Shown in pieces: positions 8,898 through 16,210 of a stretch of 16,610 nucleotides of DNA (position 1 is the stretch's first letter; every line of letters begins with the position of its first letter). The position numbers and the translations under genes were made by a program. The stretch comes from QPIN01 sp964535875 (GTDB taxonomy: Bacteria; Pseudomonadota; Gammaproteobacteria; Methylococcales; Methylomonadaceae). The stretch lies in assembly GCA_964535875.1 (NCBI GenBank), contig CAZHUE010000042.1, positions 1-16,610 of the forward strand, in the 5' to 3' direction. The notes beneath the pieces are model-generated. The model was not told the DNA's origin. It worked only from the letters and a program-made list of their open reading frames with translations, and ran no database searches.

Positions 8898-11141
8898 TTA
8901 CTTATTCCAGTATTTAATTTGACTTTTTCGATAAGAATCAAACTGAGCTGAATTGCTTTTCATTTGGATAGTCAATGCGCCTGACTCTGCCGTACTCATC
9001 CAGGGAATATTCAAGTTTTTATATCTCTCTAATACTTGTTGATGAGGGAATAAAAACCGGTTTCTATAACCTACTGGAATTAATATCATCTTAGGCGATA
9101 CTTGTTTTAAAAAAGGGGTAGTCGATGAGGTTTTACTTCCATGATGTGGCGCAATAAGTATGTCACTATTTAACTGATCAGCAGAGTTCGTAACCAACCA
9201 ATCTTCAGCAGGTTTTTCTATATCACCCGTAAATAATATTTTTCCATGGATTGAACTAACCTTTAGAACACAAGAGTTATTATTTTTACCATCAATAAAA
9301 TCTTCTGTAGGTGAAAGAATCTCAAACCACACCTGATCCCACTCCCATTCTTGTCCTCTCATGCAAAGTATAGGCGAATATTGTTCAAGACTATTAGGCA
9401 CACTGGTAAGAATATTCAAAACATTTTTCTGCTTAATAATTGATAAGGCTCCCCCACTATGGTCATTGTCGCCATGACTAATCAATAACGTATTAACACG
9501 TTCAATTCCTTTACTTTCAAGAAAAGGAACAACAACGGCATCCCCCATGTTAAATTTATTTGAGTATTTTGCACCTGTATCAAAGACCAAAATATGATTA
9601 GCTGTTTCTATGACAGCTGACAACCCTTGCCCCACATCTAGCAAGGTAGTTGTTACTTCACCTTGTTTTGGTTTTTCAATATTAATAAAGAATGAGGGCA
9701 ATAAAAAAACTAATCCTAGCCATCGTGCAGGCAACCCTTTAGGAGCCATTAATAAAAACACAGCTAACAATGTTAAGGGTACTGTAATAATAGGCGCTTT
9801 TGCTGTACTAATAGCTGCATAAGGTAGATCAGCCATCATAGATAAAATAATATCTAATCCTTGTAGTAATATATTTATCAAGGCTAGACACTGCTCAGTA
9901 ATAAACGGTGAAATAAACATAAATAACACTGAAGGCACAACTAAAAAGCTGATTACCGGTACAGTAATAAAATTTGCAAAAGGTGAAATAATTGATATTT
10001 GTTGAAAAAAATAGATTAATAACGGAGCTAATCCAATCGCGGTGACACAGTGGATTTTAATAGCACTTTGCCAATAGCCTATGCTCCCTAATCGCCCTGC
10101 CAAACTATAAATAATAACTATTACCGCTAAAAAAGATAACCAAAAACCAACAGATAAAACGGCTAAAGGGTCAACTATTAATACTGCAAAAAGAGTAAGG
10201 GAAACGGTATGGCCTGCTGTGACTTTACGTTGCCATACGAGTGTTGCCATGGCAATGATTAACATGATTAATGATCGCTGAGTAGGTAATGAAAAACCAG
10301 CCAAAGCTGAATAAAACAATGCTATTAATATCGCTGAAATTGCCGCATATTTTTGTGGTGAAACAACAGAAAACTTAATACTTATTTGCAATATTAAAAA
10401 GTACATCAGTCCAGAAACCAGTCCAATATGTAGACCTGATATTGCTAATAAATGCACTGTTCCCGTTTTTCTAAAAACGTCCCATTGCTGTTGGGTTATC
10501 TCATCCCGTTCGCCTATCATTAAAGCTTTAACAACCCCTTTATTAGAGTTATCTTTAAGCAATATATCTAACTTATCTGAAATTGACTGACGTAGTATTG
10601 AAAAATTATTGCTGCTTGATTTTAATTTATTGAGTACGGGCTCAGGCCTATTTCTTATATAACCAGTTGCCCCAATACTTTGTATAAATAACCATTTTTC
10701 ATAATCAAATCCCCCTGGATTAAACCGCCCATGAGGCTTTTTTAATTTAACCGTTAAAGTCCAGAACTGGCCTGTTTTTATTTTTTGCTTAGGGGAATAC
10801 CAGCTTAAACGAATTTTTTTAGGAAAGTTGACTGTAGGTTTCGAGACAGCAAAATCAAATCGAACTTTTCGCTCATCATAATTAGGCAATCCAATCACCT
10901 GCCCTTCCACTTCAATTTCTTGCCCTTGTAACGATTCAGGTAATCTATCCGCCAAACGTACTGTTGCAAAACTACTTGCCCAAATTATCCCGATAATAAA
11001 AAACAACAATCGCCAGTATCGACAAAAAGTAAGAATAATCGCTATGATAAAAAAGGCTATTAACCCTAATAACGAAGGTAACTCAGAAAATTGTTGAACA
11101 ACCAGGATGCCTACTACAAATGGCAGGACATTAAAGAACAC
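8898..11141 (-). CDS. comEC: ComEC/Rec2-family DNA uptake channel protein
   Basis: Inner-membrane protein that carries single-stranded transforming DNA into the cytoplasm; 747 residues, normal family length. An N-terminal hydrophobic stretch and DUF4131-type region (1-170) precede the multi-spanning Competence domain (about 195-465), which carries LLAISGLHIGL (near 230) and SLPTQRS. A C-terminal metallo-beta-lactamase-like domain (about 495-745) has LLDVGQG, FDTG, SHGDNDHSGG (His556, Asp558, Asp560, His561) and APHHGSKTS, so its metal site looks intact. The start is GTG at 11141, nine bases after the DUF5610 stop, without a clear ribosome binding site, which suggests coupling to that gene. 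Family members often lie near lol genes and a DUF2062 gene in gammaproteobacteria, as here. No other competence gene is in view. Confidence 0.95.
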   Translation of the reverse strand: MFFNVLPFVVGILVVQQFSELPSLLGLIAFFIIAIILTFCRYWRLLFFIIGIIWASSFATVRLADRLPESLQGQEIEVEGQVIGLPNYDERKVRFDFAVSKPTVNFPKKIRLSWYSPKQKIKTGQFWTLTVKLKKPHGRFNPGGFDYEKWLFIQSIGATGYIRNRPEPVLNKLKSSSNNFSILRQSISDKLDILLKDNSNKGVVKALMIGERDEITQQQWDVFRKTGTVHLLAISGLHIGLVSGLMYFLILQISIKFSVVSPQKYAAISAILIALFYSALAGFSLPTQRSLIMLIIAMATLVWQRKVTAGHTVSLTLFAVLIVDPLAVLSVGFWLSFLAVIVIIYSLAGRLGSIGYWQSAIKIHCVTAIGLAPLLIYFFQQISIISPFANFITVPVISFLVVPSVLFMFISPFITEQCLALINILLQGLDIILSMMADLPYAAISTAKAPIITVPLTLLAVFLLMAPKGLPARWLGLVFLLPSFFINIEKPKQGEVTTTLLDVGQGLSAVIETANHILVFDTGAKYSNKFNMGDAVVVPFLESKGIERVNTLLISHGDNDHSGGALSIIKQKNVLNILTSVPNSLEQYSPILCMRGQEWEWDQVWFEILSPTEDFIDGKNNNSCVLKVSSIHGKILFTGDIEKPAEDWLVTNSADQLNSDILIAPHHGSKTSSTTPFLKQVSPKMILIPVGYRNRFLFPHQQVLERYKNLNIPWMSTAESGALTIQMKSNSAQFDSYRKSQIKYWNK

Positions 11142-11150
11142 TTGATGTTT

Positions 11151-11780
11151 TTATGTCGGTATCTTTTCCCCACTAGGCTCAGGTGTTGTATCTTCATCTT
11201 TAAAACTATCTAGAAAAGCCTGTAAACCTCGAACAACAAGATCATATGTTGCATCAATATTGTCGGCTATATCACCCTCCAAAACTTTAAGACCATCCAA
11301 TATACCTCTAGCTTGTGAAAAACCTTTTTCAATACCTCCGGAAATTATTTCAGAAAATTTATTAGCCGCTTCAGTTTCAGACATTTCTGGGTTCTGCTCT
11401 TTATACCCTGAAAAAAAAGCAGTGCTCATAGAAATAATTCTATCCGCTGTAGCTTCTGGAGTTACATCAAGACCTGAGTCATAAGCCTCTTCTATAGCAT
11501 TTTCTCCAAGTTCACCTTCTAGTGCTATATTGATTTCTTCAATTGCAGCCTTAAACAGTAAAGACATTGATTCGTTACCAGCACTTAAACTAACATTTAA
11601 GTTTGACTCCAGAATAGACCTGTTGTATTGCTGTTTCGCCTGCTCTATAGATGTCCCTGTTATTTTTACTGCCTCTTTATTTTCAACTTGGCTTGATGTA
11701 TCTGCCGAGCCTTTATTATTCTGACTTTTCAAAATAGAAACTGAATTTACTCTTGAAGTTAAATTAATGACATGTTGCAT
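11151..11780 (-). CDS. DUF5610 domain-containing protein of unknown function
   Basis: 209-residue soluble protein whose core (about 45-195) matches my memory of the DUF5610 family: SLSAGNESMSLLFKAAIEEIN, TPEATADRI, and GGIEKGFSQARGILDGL. No catalytic motif, signal peptide or membrane segment is visible. The sequence is mostly helical-looking and acidic, with a polar low-complexity N-terminus (about 15-40) and a Pro/Glu-rich tail. The start is ATG 11780, backed by AGGAGG nine bases upstream; an upstream in-frame start at 11801 would place that site inside the gene and is rejected. comEC starts nine bases after its stop, so the two are probably cotranscribed. The function is unknown; family recognition is from motif memory, not a search. 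Confidence 0.8.
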   Translation of the reverse strand: MQHVINLTSRVNSVSILKSQNNKGSADTSSQVENKEAVKITGTSIEQAKQQYNRSILESNLNVSLSAGNESMSLLFKAAIEEINIALEGELGENAIEEAYDSGLDVTPEATADRIISMSTAFFSGYKEQNPEMSETEAANKFSEIISGGIEKGFSQARGILDGLKVLEGDIADNIDATYDLVVRGLQAFLDSFKDEDTTPEPSGEKIPT

Positions 11781-11789
11781 AACCTCTCC

Positions 11790-11795
11790 CCTCCT
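11790..11795 (-). promoter_or_regulatory. Strong ribosome binding site of the DUF5610 gene
   Basis: AGGAGG on the minus strand, nine bases before ATG 11780, within a longer purine run. It fixes the start and suggests strong translation. Confidence 0.7.
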
Positions 11796-11802
11796 GACCA
11801 AA

Positions 11803-11830
11803 ACTATAGTTAGACTATCTATAGCGACAA
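11803..11830 (-). promoter_or_regulatory. Candidate sigma-70 promoter of the DUF5610-comEC cluster
   Basis: On the minus strand TTGTCG (11825-11830), a 16-base spacer and TATAGT (11803-11808) resemble -35 and -10 boxes. A start about seven bases on would leave a short leader carrying the AGGAGG site. The inverted repeat ATAGT-TAG-ACTAT (11806-11818) overlaps the -10 box and could be an operator. This is consensus matching by eye only. Confidence 0.38.
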
Positions 11831-12048
11831 ATTTAAATAAAACTAAAGGAAAAGTTTATGCAGTAATCTTTAGCAAGTTGATATTTATCCAAGAACTAAA
11901 ACCTATAGAATTGGAACAAAATTACTTTGATAATTTGCTTGTACTAAAATCATACCTAAGCTGGATATATTCTTTATTATTGCCTCCCTTAACTAGCATA
12001 AACCTGATAAACTTAGAAACAAGTCAAACCAATTTGTAGCACAGTATT
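11831..12048. other. Divergent intergenic region between DUF5610 and DUF2062 genes
   Basis: AT-rich spacer that should hold the promoter of the plus-strand DUF2062 gene; I could not pick a convincing one. An open frame crossing it on the plus strand has no ribosome binding site and no recognisable protein character. Confidence 0.4.
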
Positions 12049-12567
12049 ATGCCAAAAAAAATAATTCAAAGGTTTTTACCTGACCCTGAAAAACTTAAGC
12101 AACAAAAAAGTCTTCAGTTTCTTGGTGATAGACTACATGAACCTAATCTATGGCATTTAAACCGCCGTTCAGTTTCTCTAGCTTTTGCAGTCGGTTTATT
12201 TGTAGCATGGATACCTACACCTGGACAAATGGCAATAGCTGCTGTTGCTGCTTTTTATTTTAGAGCCAACCTTCCTATCTCTGTAGCGTTAGTCTGGCTA
12301 ACTAATCCTATCACTATGCCACCTATGTTCTATTTTGCTTATGTTGTTGGATTGAACCTATTAGGAAAAGAGGCTCCTGCTGCTAACTTTAATTTGGATG
12401 GCGTCATGTCCAGCCTAGGCGATATTGGAGGACCTTTTCTATTTGGTTGCTTAATTTTAGGTATACTCTCTTCAGCAGCTGGCTATTTTGGTATCAGCTC
12501 ATTTTGGCGATATTATGTAAATAAACAATGGAAAACAAGAAAATCCAATAGGGAAGGCAAAGATTAA
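12049..12567 (+). CDS. DUF2062 domain-containing inner-membrane protein
   Basis: 172-residue membrane protein of the DUF2062 family, whose biochemical role is not established. A basic amphipathic N-terminus (1-40) is followed by hydrophobic segments at about 42-70, 74-105 and 126-150, and a short basic C-terminus. Family-type features are FVAWIPTPGQM (51-61) and WLTNPITMPPMF (83-94). The ATG at 12049 has only a weak upstream ribosome site, but the family N-terminal pattern (PDPEKLK, LHEPNLWHLNRRSV) begins shortly after it, which supports the start. It stands alone on the plus strand between the minus-strand comEC and lol clusters. DUF2062 genes are frequent neighbours of comEC and lolCDE in gammaproteobacteria, so its position is conventional even though its orientation isolates it here. 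Confidence 0.88.
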   Translation: MPKKIIQRFLPDPEKLKQQKSLQFLGDRLHEPNLWHLNRRSVSLAFAVGLFVAWIPTPGQMAIAAVAAFYFRANLPISVALVWLTNPITMPPMFYFAYVVGLNLLGKEAPAANFNLDGVMSSLGDIGGPFLFGCLILGILSSAAGYFGISSFWRYYVNKQWKTRKSNREGKD

Positions 12568-12624
12568 TCTATTATTATTCTAGCCGATAACCTTATTTTC
12601 AACATATTTATAAAAAACCCAAGT

Positions 12625-13302
12625 TTATACAATTAAGCCATCTTCCATATGTAACACTCGATCCATCCTCTCTGCAAGTTCTGGGTCATGTGTTACGACT
12701 AAAAAACTGACTTGTAATTCTTGATTTAATTCCAGCATTAACTGATAAATATGTTCTGCTGTCTTGCTGTCCAAATTACCTGTTGGTTCATCCGCCAAAA
12801 TACATTTGGGTCGGTTAATTAATGCTCTTGCTACTGCTGCACGTTGCCTTTCTCCTCCTGACAACTCACCGGGCTTATGTTCAATTCTATGACCCAACCC
12901 AACTCTACCTAACATTTCAGTTGCTTCTTTTCGTGCTTGCTTAGTTGACTGCCCAGAGATTAATACGGGCATAGCAACATTTTCCAGTATCGAAAATTCA
13001 CCTAACAAATGATGAAATTGATAAATAAACCCTAATGAACGATTTCTTAATTTACTCAGTTTTGAGGCACGAATATTATTCAGGTTCTCACCATCTAAAA
13101 CGACATTACCCTGTGTCGGTTTTTCCAAACCGCCTAACAAGTGTAGTAAGGTGCTCTTTCCTGAGCCAGAAGCACCCATTATTGCAACACGCTCACCGGT
13201 ATTAATCGTCAGGTTAACACCTTTTAAAACATCAACATCCAAATCACCTTGTTGATAACGCTTTGTCAACTGTTGACATTTCAATATTTCAGAATTACTC
13301 AT
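12625..13302 (-). CDS. lolD: LolD, ATPase of the lipoprotein-releasing ABC transporter
   Basis: Cytoplasmic ATPase that powers release of outer-membrane lipoproteins from the inner membrane to LolA. It has 225 residues, normal length. All ABC motifs are present: Walker A GASGSGKST (43-51), Q-loop Gln95, signature LSGGERQ (147-153), Walker B CILADEP with Glu172, D-loop NLD (176-178) and H-loop His205. FIYQFHHLLGEFSILENV is typical of the LolD/MacB group, and pairing with a LolC/E permease separates it from MacB and FtsE. Its ATG overlaps the permease stop by eight bases, so translation is probably coupled. No second permease follows; the next gene downstream is on the opposite strand. Confidence 0.95.
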   Translation of the reverse strand: MSNSEILKCQQLTKRYQQGDLDVDVLKGVNLTINTGERVAIMGASGSGKSTLLHLLGGLEKPTQGNVVLDGENLNNIRASKLSKLRNRSLGFIYQFHHLLGEFSILENVAMPVLISGQSTKQARKEATEMLGRVGLGHRIEHKPGELSGGERQRAAVARALINRPKCILADEPTGNLDSKTAEHIYQLMLELNQELQVSFLVVTHDPELAERMDRVLHMEDGLIV

Positions 13303-14542
13303 ATCTTAGTACCTCGGCTGGGTTCACTCTAGAGGCTTGCCAAGCAGGATATAAGGTAGCTAATAGAGATAAAATAAATGCTATGCTTGCTATTGTATAA
13401 ACATCAGCCCAAACTAATTTAGAGGGTACATCACTTATATAATAAACATCTGCGGCCATAAACTGAACGCCGAAAAAGCTTTCTACGGCAGGAATTATGG
13501 TTTCAATATTCAACGCCAAAAGCACGCCTCCTAATATACCTAAAGAGGTTCCAATAATACCGATGATGCCGCCCAATACTATAAAAATACCCATCACTGA
13601 CATATTAGACAATCCCTGTGTTTTTAAAATTGCAATATCTCCTCGTTTATCAGTAACCACCATGACTAAAGTTGAAACAAGATTAAATGCAGCAACTGCA
13701 ACGATTAATAATAAAATAATAAACATGACTCGTTTCTCAGTTTTAATCGCTCTAAAAAAATTGCTATGTGCTTTTGTCCAGTCGCTAACAATAAATTTTT
13801 GATATAACTTATTTGCTAACGATTTAGTAATTTTCGGTGCATTAAACAAATCATCAAGCTTTAGTCTTAAACCACTAACTGCACCATCTAAACGAAATAA
13901 TTTTCCAGCATCATTGATATGGGTAATGGCCATATTTCGATCATACTCATACATTCCCACTTGAAAAACACCCACGACTGTAAAACGCTTTAACCGAGGC
14001 AATATCCCTGCCGGTGTTGAATTTACCTGAGGGCTAATAATTGTGACCTTATCACCCTTCACCACACCTAAATAATTTGCTAACTCAGCACCTAAAACAA
14101 TTCCAAACTGTCCATCAGTTAAGTCGGCTAACTCACCTACTTTCATTTTACTAGCGACTTCAGAGACTTTAGGTTCAAGTTTAGGAATTATTCCGCGCAA
14201 TAAAGTACCACTCACTTGTCGGCCTGCACTGATCATAACTTGTCCATTGACAAAAGGTGCTGAACCTTCAACGTGAGGGGTATTAATAACTTTTTTCTCT
14301 AATTCTTGCCAGTTAAGTAATCGTCCATTTCTACCTGTTATCGTCGTATGAGCTGTCATTCCTAATATTCGTTCGCGCAATTCTGATTCAAAACCATTCA
14401 TCACCGAAAGAACGGTTATTAAGGCTGTCACGCCTAAAGCCATACCTAGAACAGAGGTGAGCGTTATAAATGAAATGAACTGTGTGCGCTGTTTGGCACG
14501 CGTATAACGCATACCTATATAGAAGGTCAGTGGCTTAAACAT
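13295..14542 (-). CDS. lolC: LolC/LolE-family permease of the lipoprotein-releasing transporter
   Basis: Inner-membrane permease, 415 residues, normal for the family. The N-terminus carries FYIGMRYTRAKQRTQFISFIT and a first membrane segment (about 23-47), followed by a large periplasmic region (about 50-265) and three C-terminal segments with the FtsX-type core (DKRGDIAILKTQGLS) and the end motif YPAWQASRVNPAEVLRYE. It lies nine bases after the fur stop and overlaps lolD by eight bases, so fur, this gene and lolD probably share a transcript. Only one permease gene is visible. It could be LolC with LolE elsewhere, or a LolF-type permease working as a homodimer; the family call is firm, the symbol is less so. 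Confidence 0.9.
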   Translation of the reverse strand: MFKPLTFYIGMRYTRAKQRTQFISFITLTSVLGMALGVTALITVLSVMNGFESELRERILGMTAHTTITGRNGRLLNWQELEKKVINTPHVEGSAPFVNGQVMISAGRQVSGTLLRGIIPKLEPKVSEVASKMKVGELADLTDGQFGIVLGAELANYLGVVKGDKVTIISPQVNSTPAGILPRLKRFTVVGVFQVGMYEYDRNMAITHINDAGKLFRLDGAVSGLRLKLDDLFNAPKITKSLANKLYQKFIVSDWTKAHSNFFRAIKTEKRVMFIILLLIVAVAAFNLVSTLVMVVTDKRGDIAILKTQGLSNMSVMGIFIVLGGIIGIIGTSLGILGGVLLALNIETIIPAVESFFGVQFMAADVYYISDVPSKLVWADVYTIASIAFILSLLATLYPAWQASRVNPAEVLRYE

Positions 14543-14551
14543 AGCTTAACT

Positions 14552-14971
14552 TTATTGGTTTTCTTTACATTGAGAACAAAAACCATACAGGTATAAACTA
14601 TGGTCCGTTAATTTATAGCCTAGTTTTTCAGCAATTGCAGCTTGTCGTTTTTCTATAACACTATCAGTAAATTCATCAACTCGCCCACATTTCATACACA
14701 CTATATGGTCATGATGCCCTCCCCTATTCAGTTCAAAAACAGAATTACCGCCTTCAAAGTGATGTCGAGTGACTAAGCCAGCAAGTTCAAATTGCGTTAA
14801 AACACGATAAACTGTTGCCAATCCAATTTCTTCATTTTGACTCAACAAAATTTTATAAACTTTCTCGGCAGACAAATGTTTCTGATCTGTCTCCTGCTCC
14901 AAAATTTCCAGAATTTTAACTCGAGGTAATGTGACTTTTAACCCTACACTTCTTAAATCATTACTTTCCAA
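14552..14971 (-). CDS. fur: Ferric uptake regulator Fur (UUG start)
   Basis: Iron-responsive DNA-binding repressor, 139 residues. An N-terminal winged helix (LKVTLPRVKILEIL, then GLATVYRVLTQFELAGLV) precedes a metal-binding dimerisation domain. Metal ligands align with E. coli Fur at an offset of one: His32, Glu80, His87, His89, and His86, Asp88, Glu107, His124. CMKC (92-95) and CSQC (132-135) are the zinc-type cysteine pairs. No ATG exists in the N-terminal frame. TTG at 14971 is chosen because AAGGAGG lies nine bases upstream and ESNDLRSVGLK then gives the usual Fur N-terminus; TTG at 14977 would sit only three bases from that site. It is divergent from bamE, a known fur neighbour in gammaproteobacteria, and lies just upstream of lolC. 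Confidence 0.95.
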   Translation of the reverse strand: MESNDLRSVGLKVTLPRVKILEILEQETDQKHLSAEKVYKILLSQNEEIGLATVYRVLTQFELAGLVTRHHFEGGNSVFELNRGGHHDHIVCMKCGRVDEFTDSVIEKRQAAIAEKLGYKLTDHSLYLYGFCSQCKENQ

Positions 14972-14980
14972 GAACAAGAC

Positions 14981-14987
14981 CCTCCTT
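14981..14987 (-). promoter_or_regulatory. Ribosome binding site deciding the UUG start of fur
   Basis: AAGGAGG on the minus strand, nine bases before TTG 14971 and three before TTG 14977. The near-consensus site may offset the weak start codon. Confidence 0.65.
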
Positions 14988-15141
14988 TATAAACATAAAT
15001 ATAACACTGGTAGATTATCAATTACTTGAGACATAGACTCTAAGGGATTAAAACAGTTCCGCACCCATTCTTTAAGAGAACAGCCGTTACCATTTATATC
15101 AAGTGACCAGCAACAAAATCAATTCTATATAGTTTAAGTTC

Positions 15142-15160
15142 CATAATCATAATCATGAAC
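15142..15160. promoter_or_regulatory. Candidate Fur box
   Basis: CATAATCATAATCATGAAC matches the classic 19-base Fur consensus (GATAATGATAATCATTATC) at 15 of 19 positions by direct comparison, including two adjacent NATAAT hexamers. It lies about 170 bases upstream of the fur start and about 200 upstream of bamE, rather far for simple repression of either unless a promoter overlaps it. In AT-rich DNA such matches can arise by chance. Confidence 0.4.
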
Positions 15161-15357
15161 AAATTAAGCTAACGAAATAAGATTATACTCTCAAACATCT
15201 AGGAAAAAACTCATCAATAACTATCCCCAAAATTACAGATGAGGATTAATTGTAACTTTTTTAATGCATACTGTTGATACTTTTATAAGATTATTTTTTA
15301 AACATACGGTATCATTTTCCTTATACAACTAATCTCAGTCATCATTTCAAGAGAAAT

Positions 15358-15909
15358 ATGAGAAAATCTAACTACTCCGCGATTTTGTTTTTAAGCATTA
15401 CTTTATCTGCCTGTACGACCATTATGGAGAACCTTCCTGGTGTCTATACTTTAGATATTCATCAAGGAAATATAATCAATCAGGATATGGTTGATCAACT
15501 AAAACCCGACATGACTAAACGACAGGTTTTATATGTGATGGGATCCTCAATGCTAGTTGATGTTTTCCATGAACAACGCTGGGATTATATTTATTCTGTA
15601 CAACTTGATGGCGAGCAAAGAAAACAAAAAAGGCTTTCTTTATTTTTTAAAGATGAAAAACTTTCTGGTATACAAGGTGATTTTAGACCAAGTGCTTTAA
15701 ATACCAATAAAAAGTCAAAAGAAATTACAGTCAACGTCCCTCCACGCGACCTCGACAAAACTCTTTGGGAAAAAATAACATCACTTTTTTCCTTTACTGA
15801 ACCTAAAAGGAAAACTAAAGTTGCCGGAGACAAAGCATTCTCAAATGATGCCAAATCCATCCGTAATAGAAATACGAGCCTGGAAGGTATTGATGATAAA
15901 GAATTCTAA
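15358..15909 (+). CDS. bamE: BamE (SmpA/OmlA), lipoprotein of the outer-membrane protein assembly complex
   Basis: Outer-membrane lipoprotein of the Bam complex, which folds beta-barrel proteins. It has 183 residues: a lipoprotein signal peptide with lipobox LSAC (Cys19), then the BamE domain (about 28-112), including GVYTLDIHQGN, the MTKRQVLYVMGSSMLVDVFHEQ region (52-73), RWDYIY and GIQGDFRP. Thr20 follows the lipid-anchored Cys, so an Asp retention signal is absent and outer-membrane sorting fits. A lysine- and serine-rich tail of about 70 residues (114-183) follows the domain; E. coli BamE is shorter, while some gammaproteobacterial OmlA proteins have similar tails. It is transcribed away from fur, the arrangement known from pseudomonads and xanthomonads, and ends 22 bases from the convergent rnfH stop. 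Confidence 0.93.
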   Translation: MRKSNYSAILFLSITLSACTTIMENLPGVYTLDIHQGNIINQDMVDQLKPDMTKRQVLYVMGSSMLVDVFHEQRWDYIYSVQLDGEQRKQKRLSLFFKDEKLSGIQGDFRPSALNTNKKSKEITVNVPPRDLDKTLWEKITSLFSFTEPKRKTKVAGDKAFSNDAKSIRNRNTSLEGIDDKEF

Positions 15910-15931
15910 AAAATTTAAATAAAATGAGCAA

Positions 15932-16210
15932 TCAGACTGGTTTTTTAAAAGCCCTTTTTCGTCTAGCATCCATTGGATTAATAAATAAGGAGCGATAGAT
16001 TTCCACTCTATCACCTTGAGAGACCAACTTTTTTAAATCGCATACTTTCCCAAAAATGCCAACTTTCATTTTAGTTAGATCAATTTCAGAAAATTGATCT
16101 AATATTCCCGATAAAATAATCGCTTCTTGAACACAAATTACTTCTTTCAATTTAACTTGTATACATATCTGTTTATCAGAGGTTGCAAAAGCGACTTCAA
16201 TATTAACCAT
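15932..16210 (-). CDS. rnfH: RnfH family protein (UPF0125)
   Basis: Small protein of 92 residues with a ubiquitin-like fold in this family; its precise function is unsettled, although the name comes from association with rnf electron-transport operons in some bacteria. Family features visible are NIEVAFATSDKQ at the N-terminus, VQEAIILSGIL, KVGIFGKVC, the GDRVEIYRSLFINPMDARRKRA block, and a basic end. The start ATG overlaps the ratA stop by eight bases, so the two are probably cotranslated. The ratA-rnfH pair is widely conserved in gammaproteobacteria and is also discussed as a RatAB toxin-antitoxin pair, with RatB equal to RnfH; an antitoxin role has not been clearly shown. Confidence 0.9.
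   Translation of the reverse strand: MVNIEVAFATSDKQICIQVKLKEVICVQEAIILSGILDQFSEIDLTKMKVGIFGKVCDLKKLVSQGDRVEIYRSLFINPMDARRKRAFKKPV

Larger units (their letters stand above)
14972..15357. other. Divergent regulatory region between fur and bamE
   Basis: About 385 bases without a protein gene that I can support. It holds the fur ribosome binding site, a TATATT hexamer on the minus strand (14998-15003) that could be the fur -10 box but lacks a good -35, and a Fur-box-like site (15142-15160). On the plus strand TTGATA (15274-15279) is followed after 17 bases by TTTAAA, a weak candidate bamE promoter. An ATG at 15265 opens a 22-codon frame with no ribosome binding site; I do not call it. Confidence 0.5.

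Noticed and set aside
8834..8941. 36-residue N-terminal extension of the receiver
   Set aside because: It overlaps the comEC 3' end, lacks a ribosome site and does not resemble receiver sequence; ATG 8833 has a GAGGGG site and a proper receiver N-terminus.
11767..12039. 90-codon plus-strand open frame across the DUF5610-DUF2062 gap
   Set aside because: It begins inside the DUF5610 gene, has no ribosome binding site and no family resemblance; AT-rich spacer can stay open by chance.
12614..12626. Short AAAC-TTGG-GTTT stem with T run on the minus strand at the end of lolD
   Set aside because: The stem has only four weak pairs and overlaps the stop codon; not convincing as a terminator.
15265..15333. 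22-codon plus-strand frame upstream of bamE
   Set aside because: It has no ribosome binding site and no recognisable peptide features.
15591..15860. 89-codon minus-strand open frame antisense to bamE
   Set aside because: It lies wholly within the well-supported bamE gene and has no independent support.
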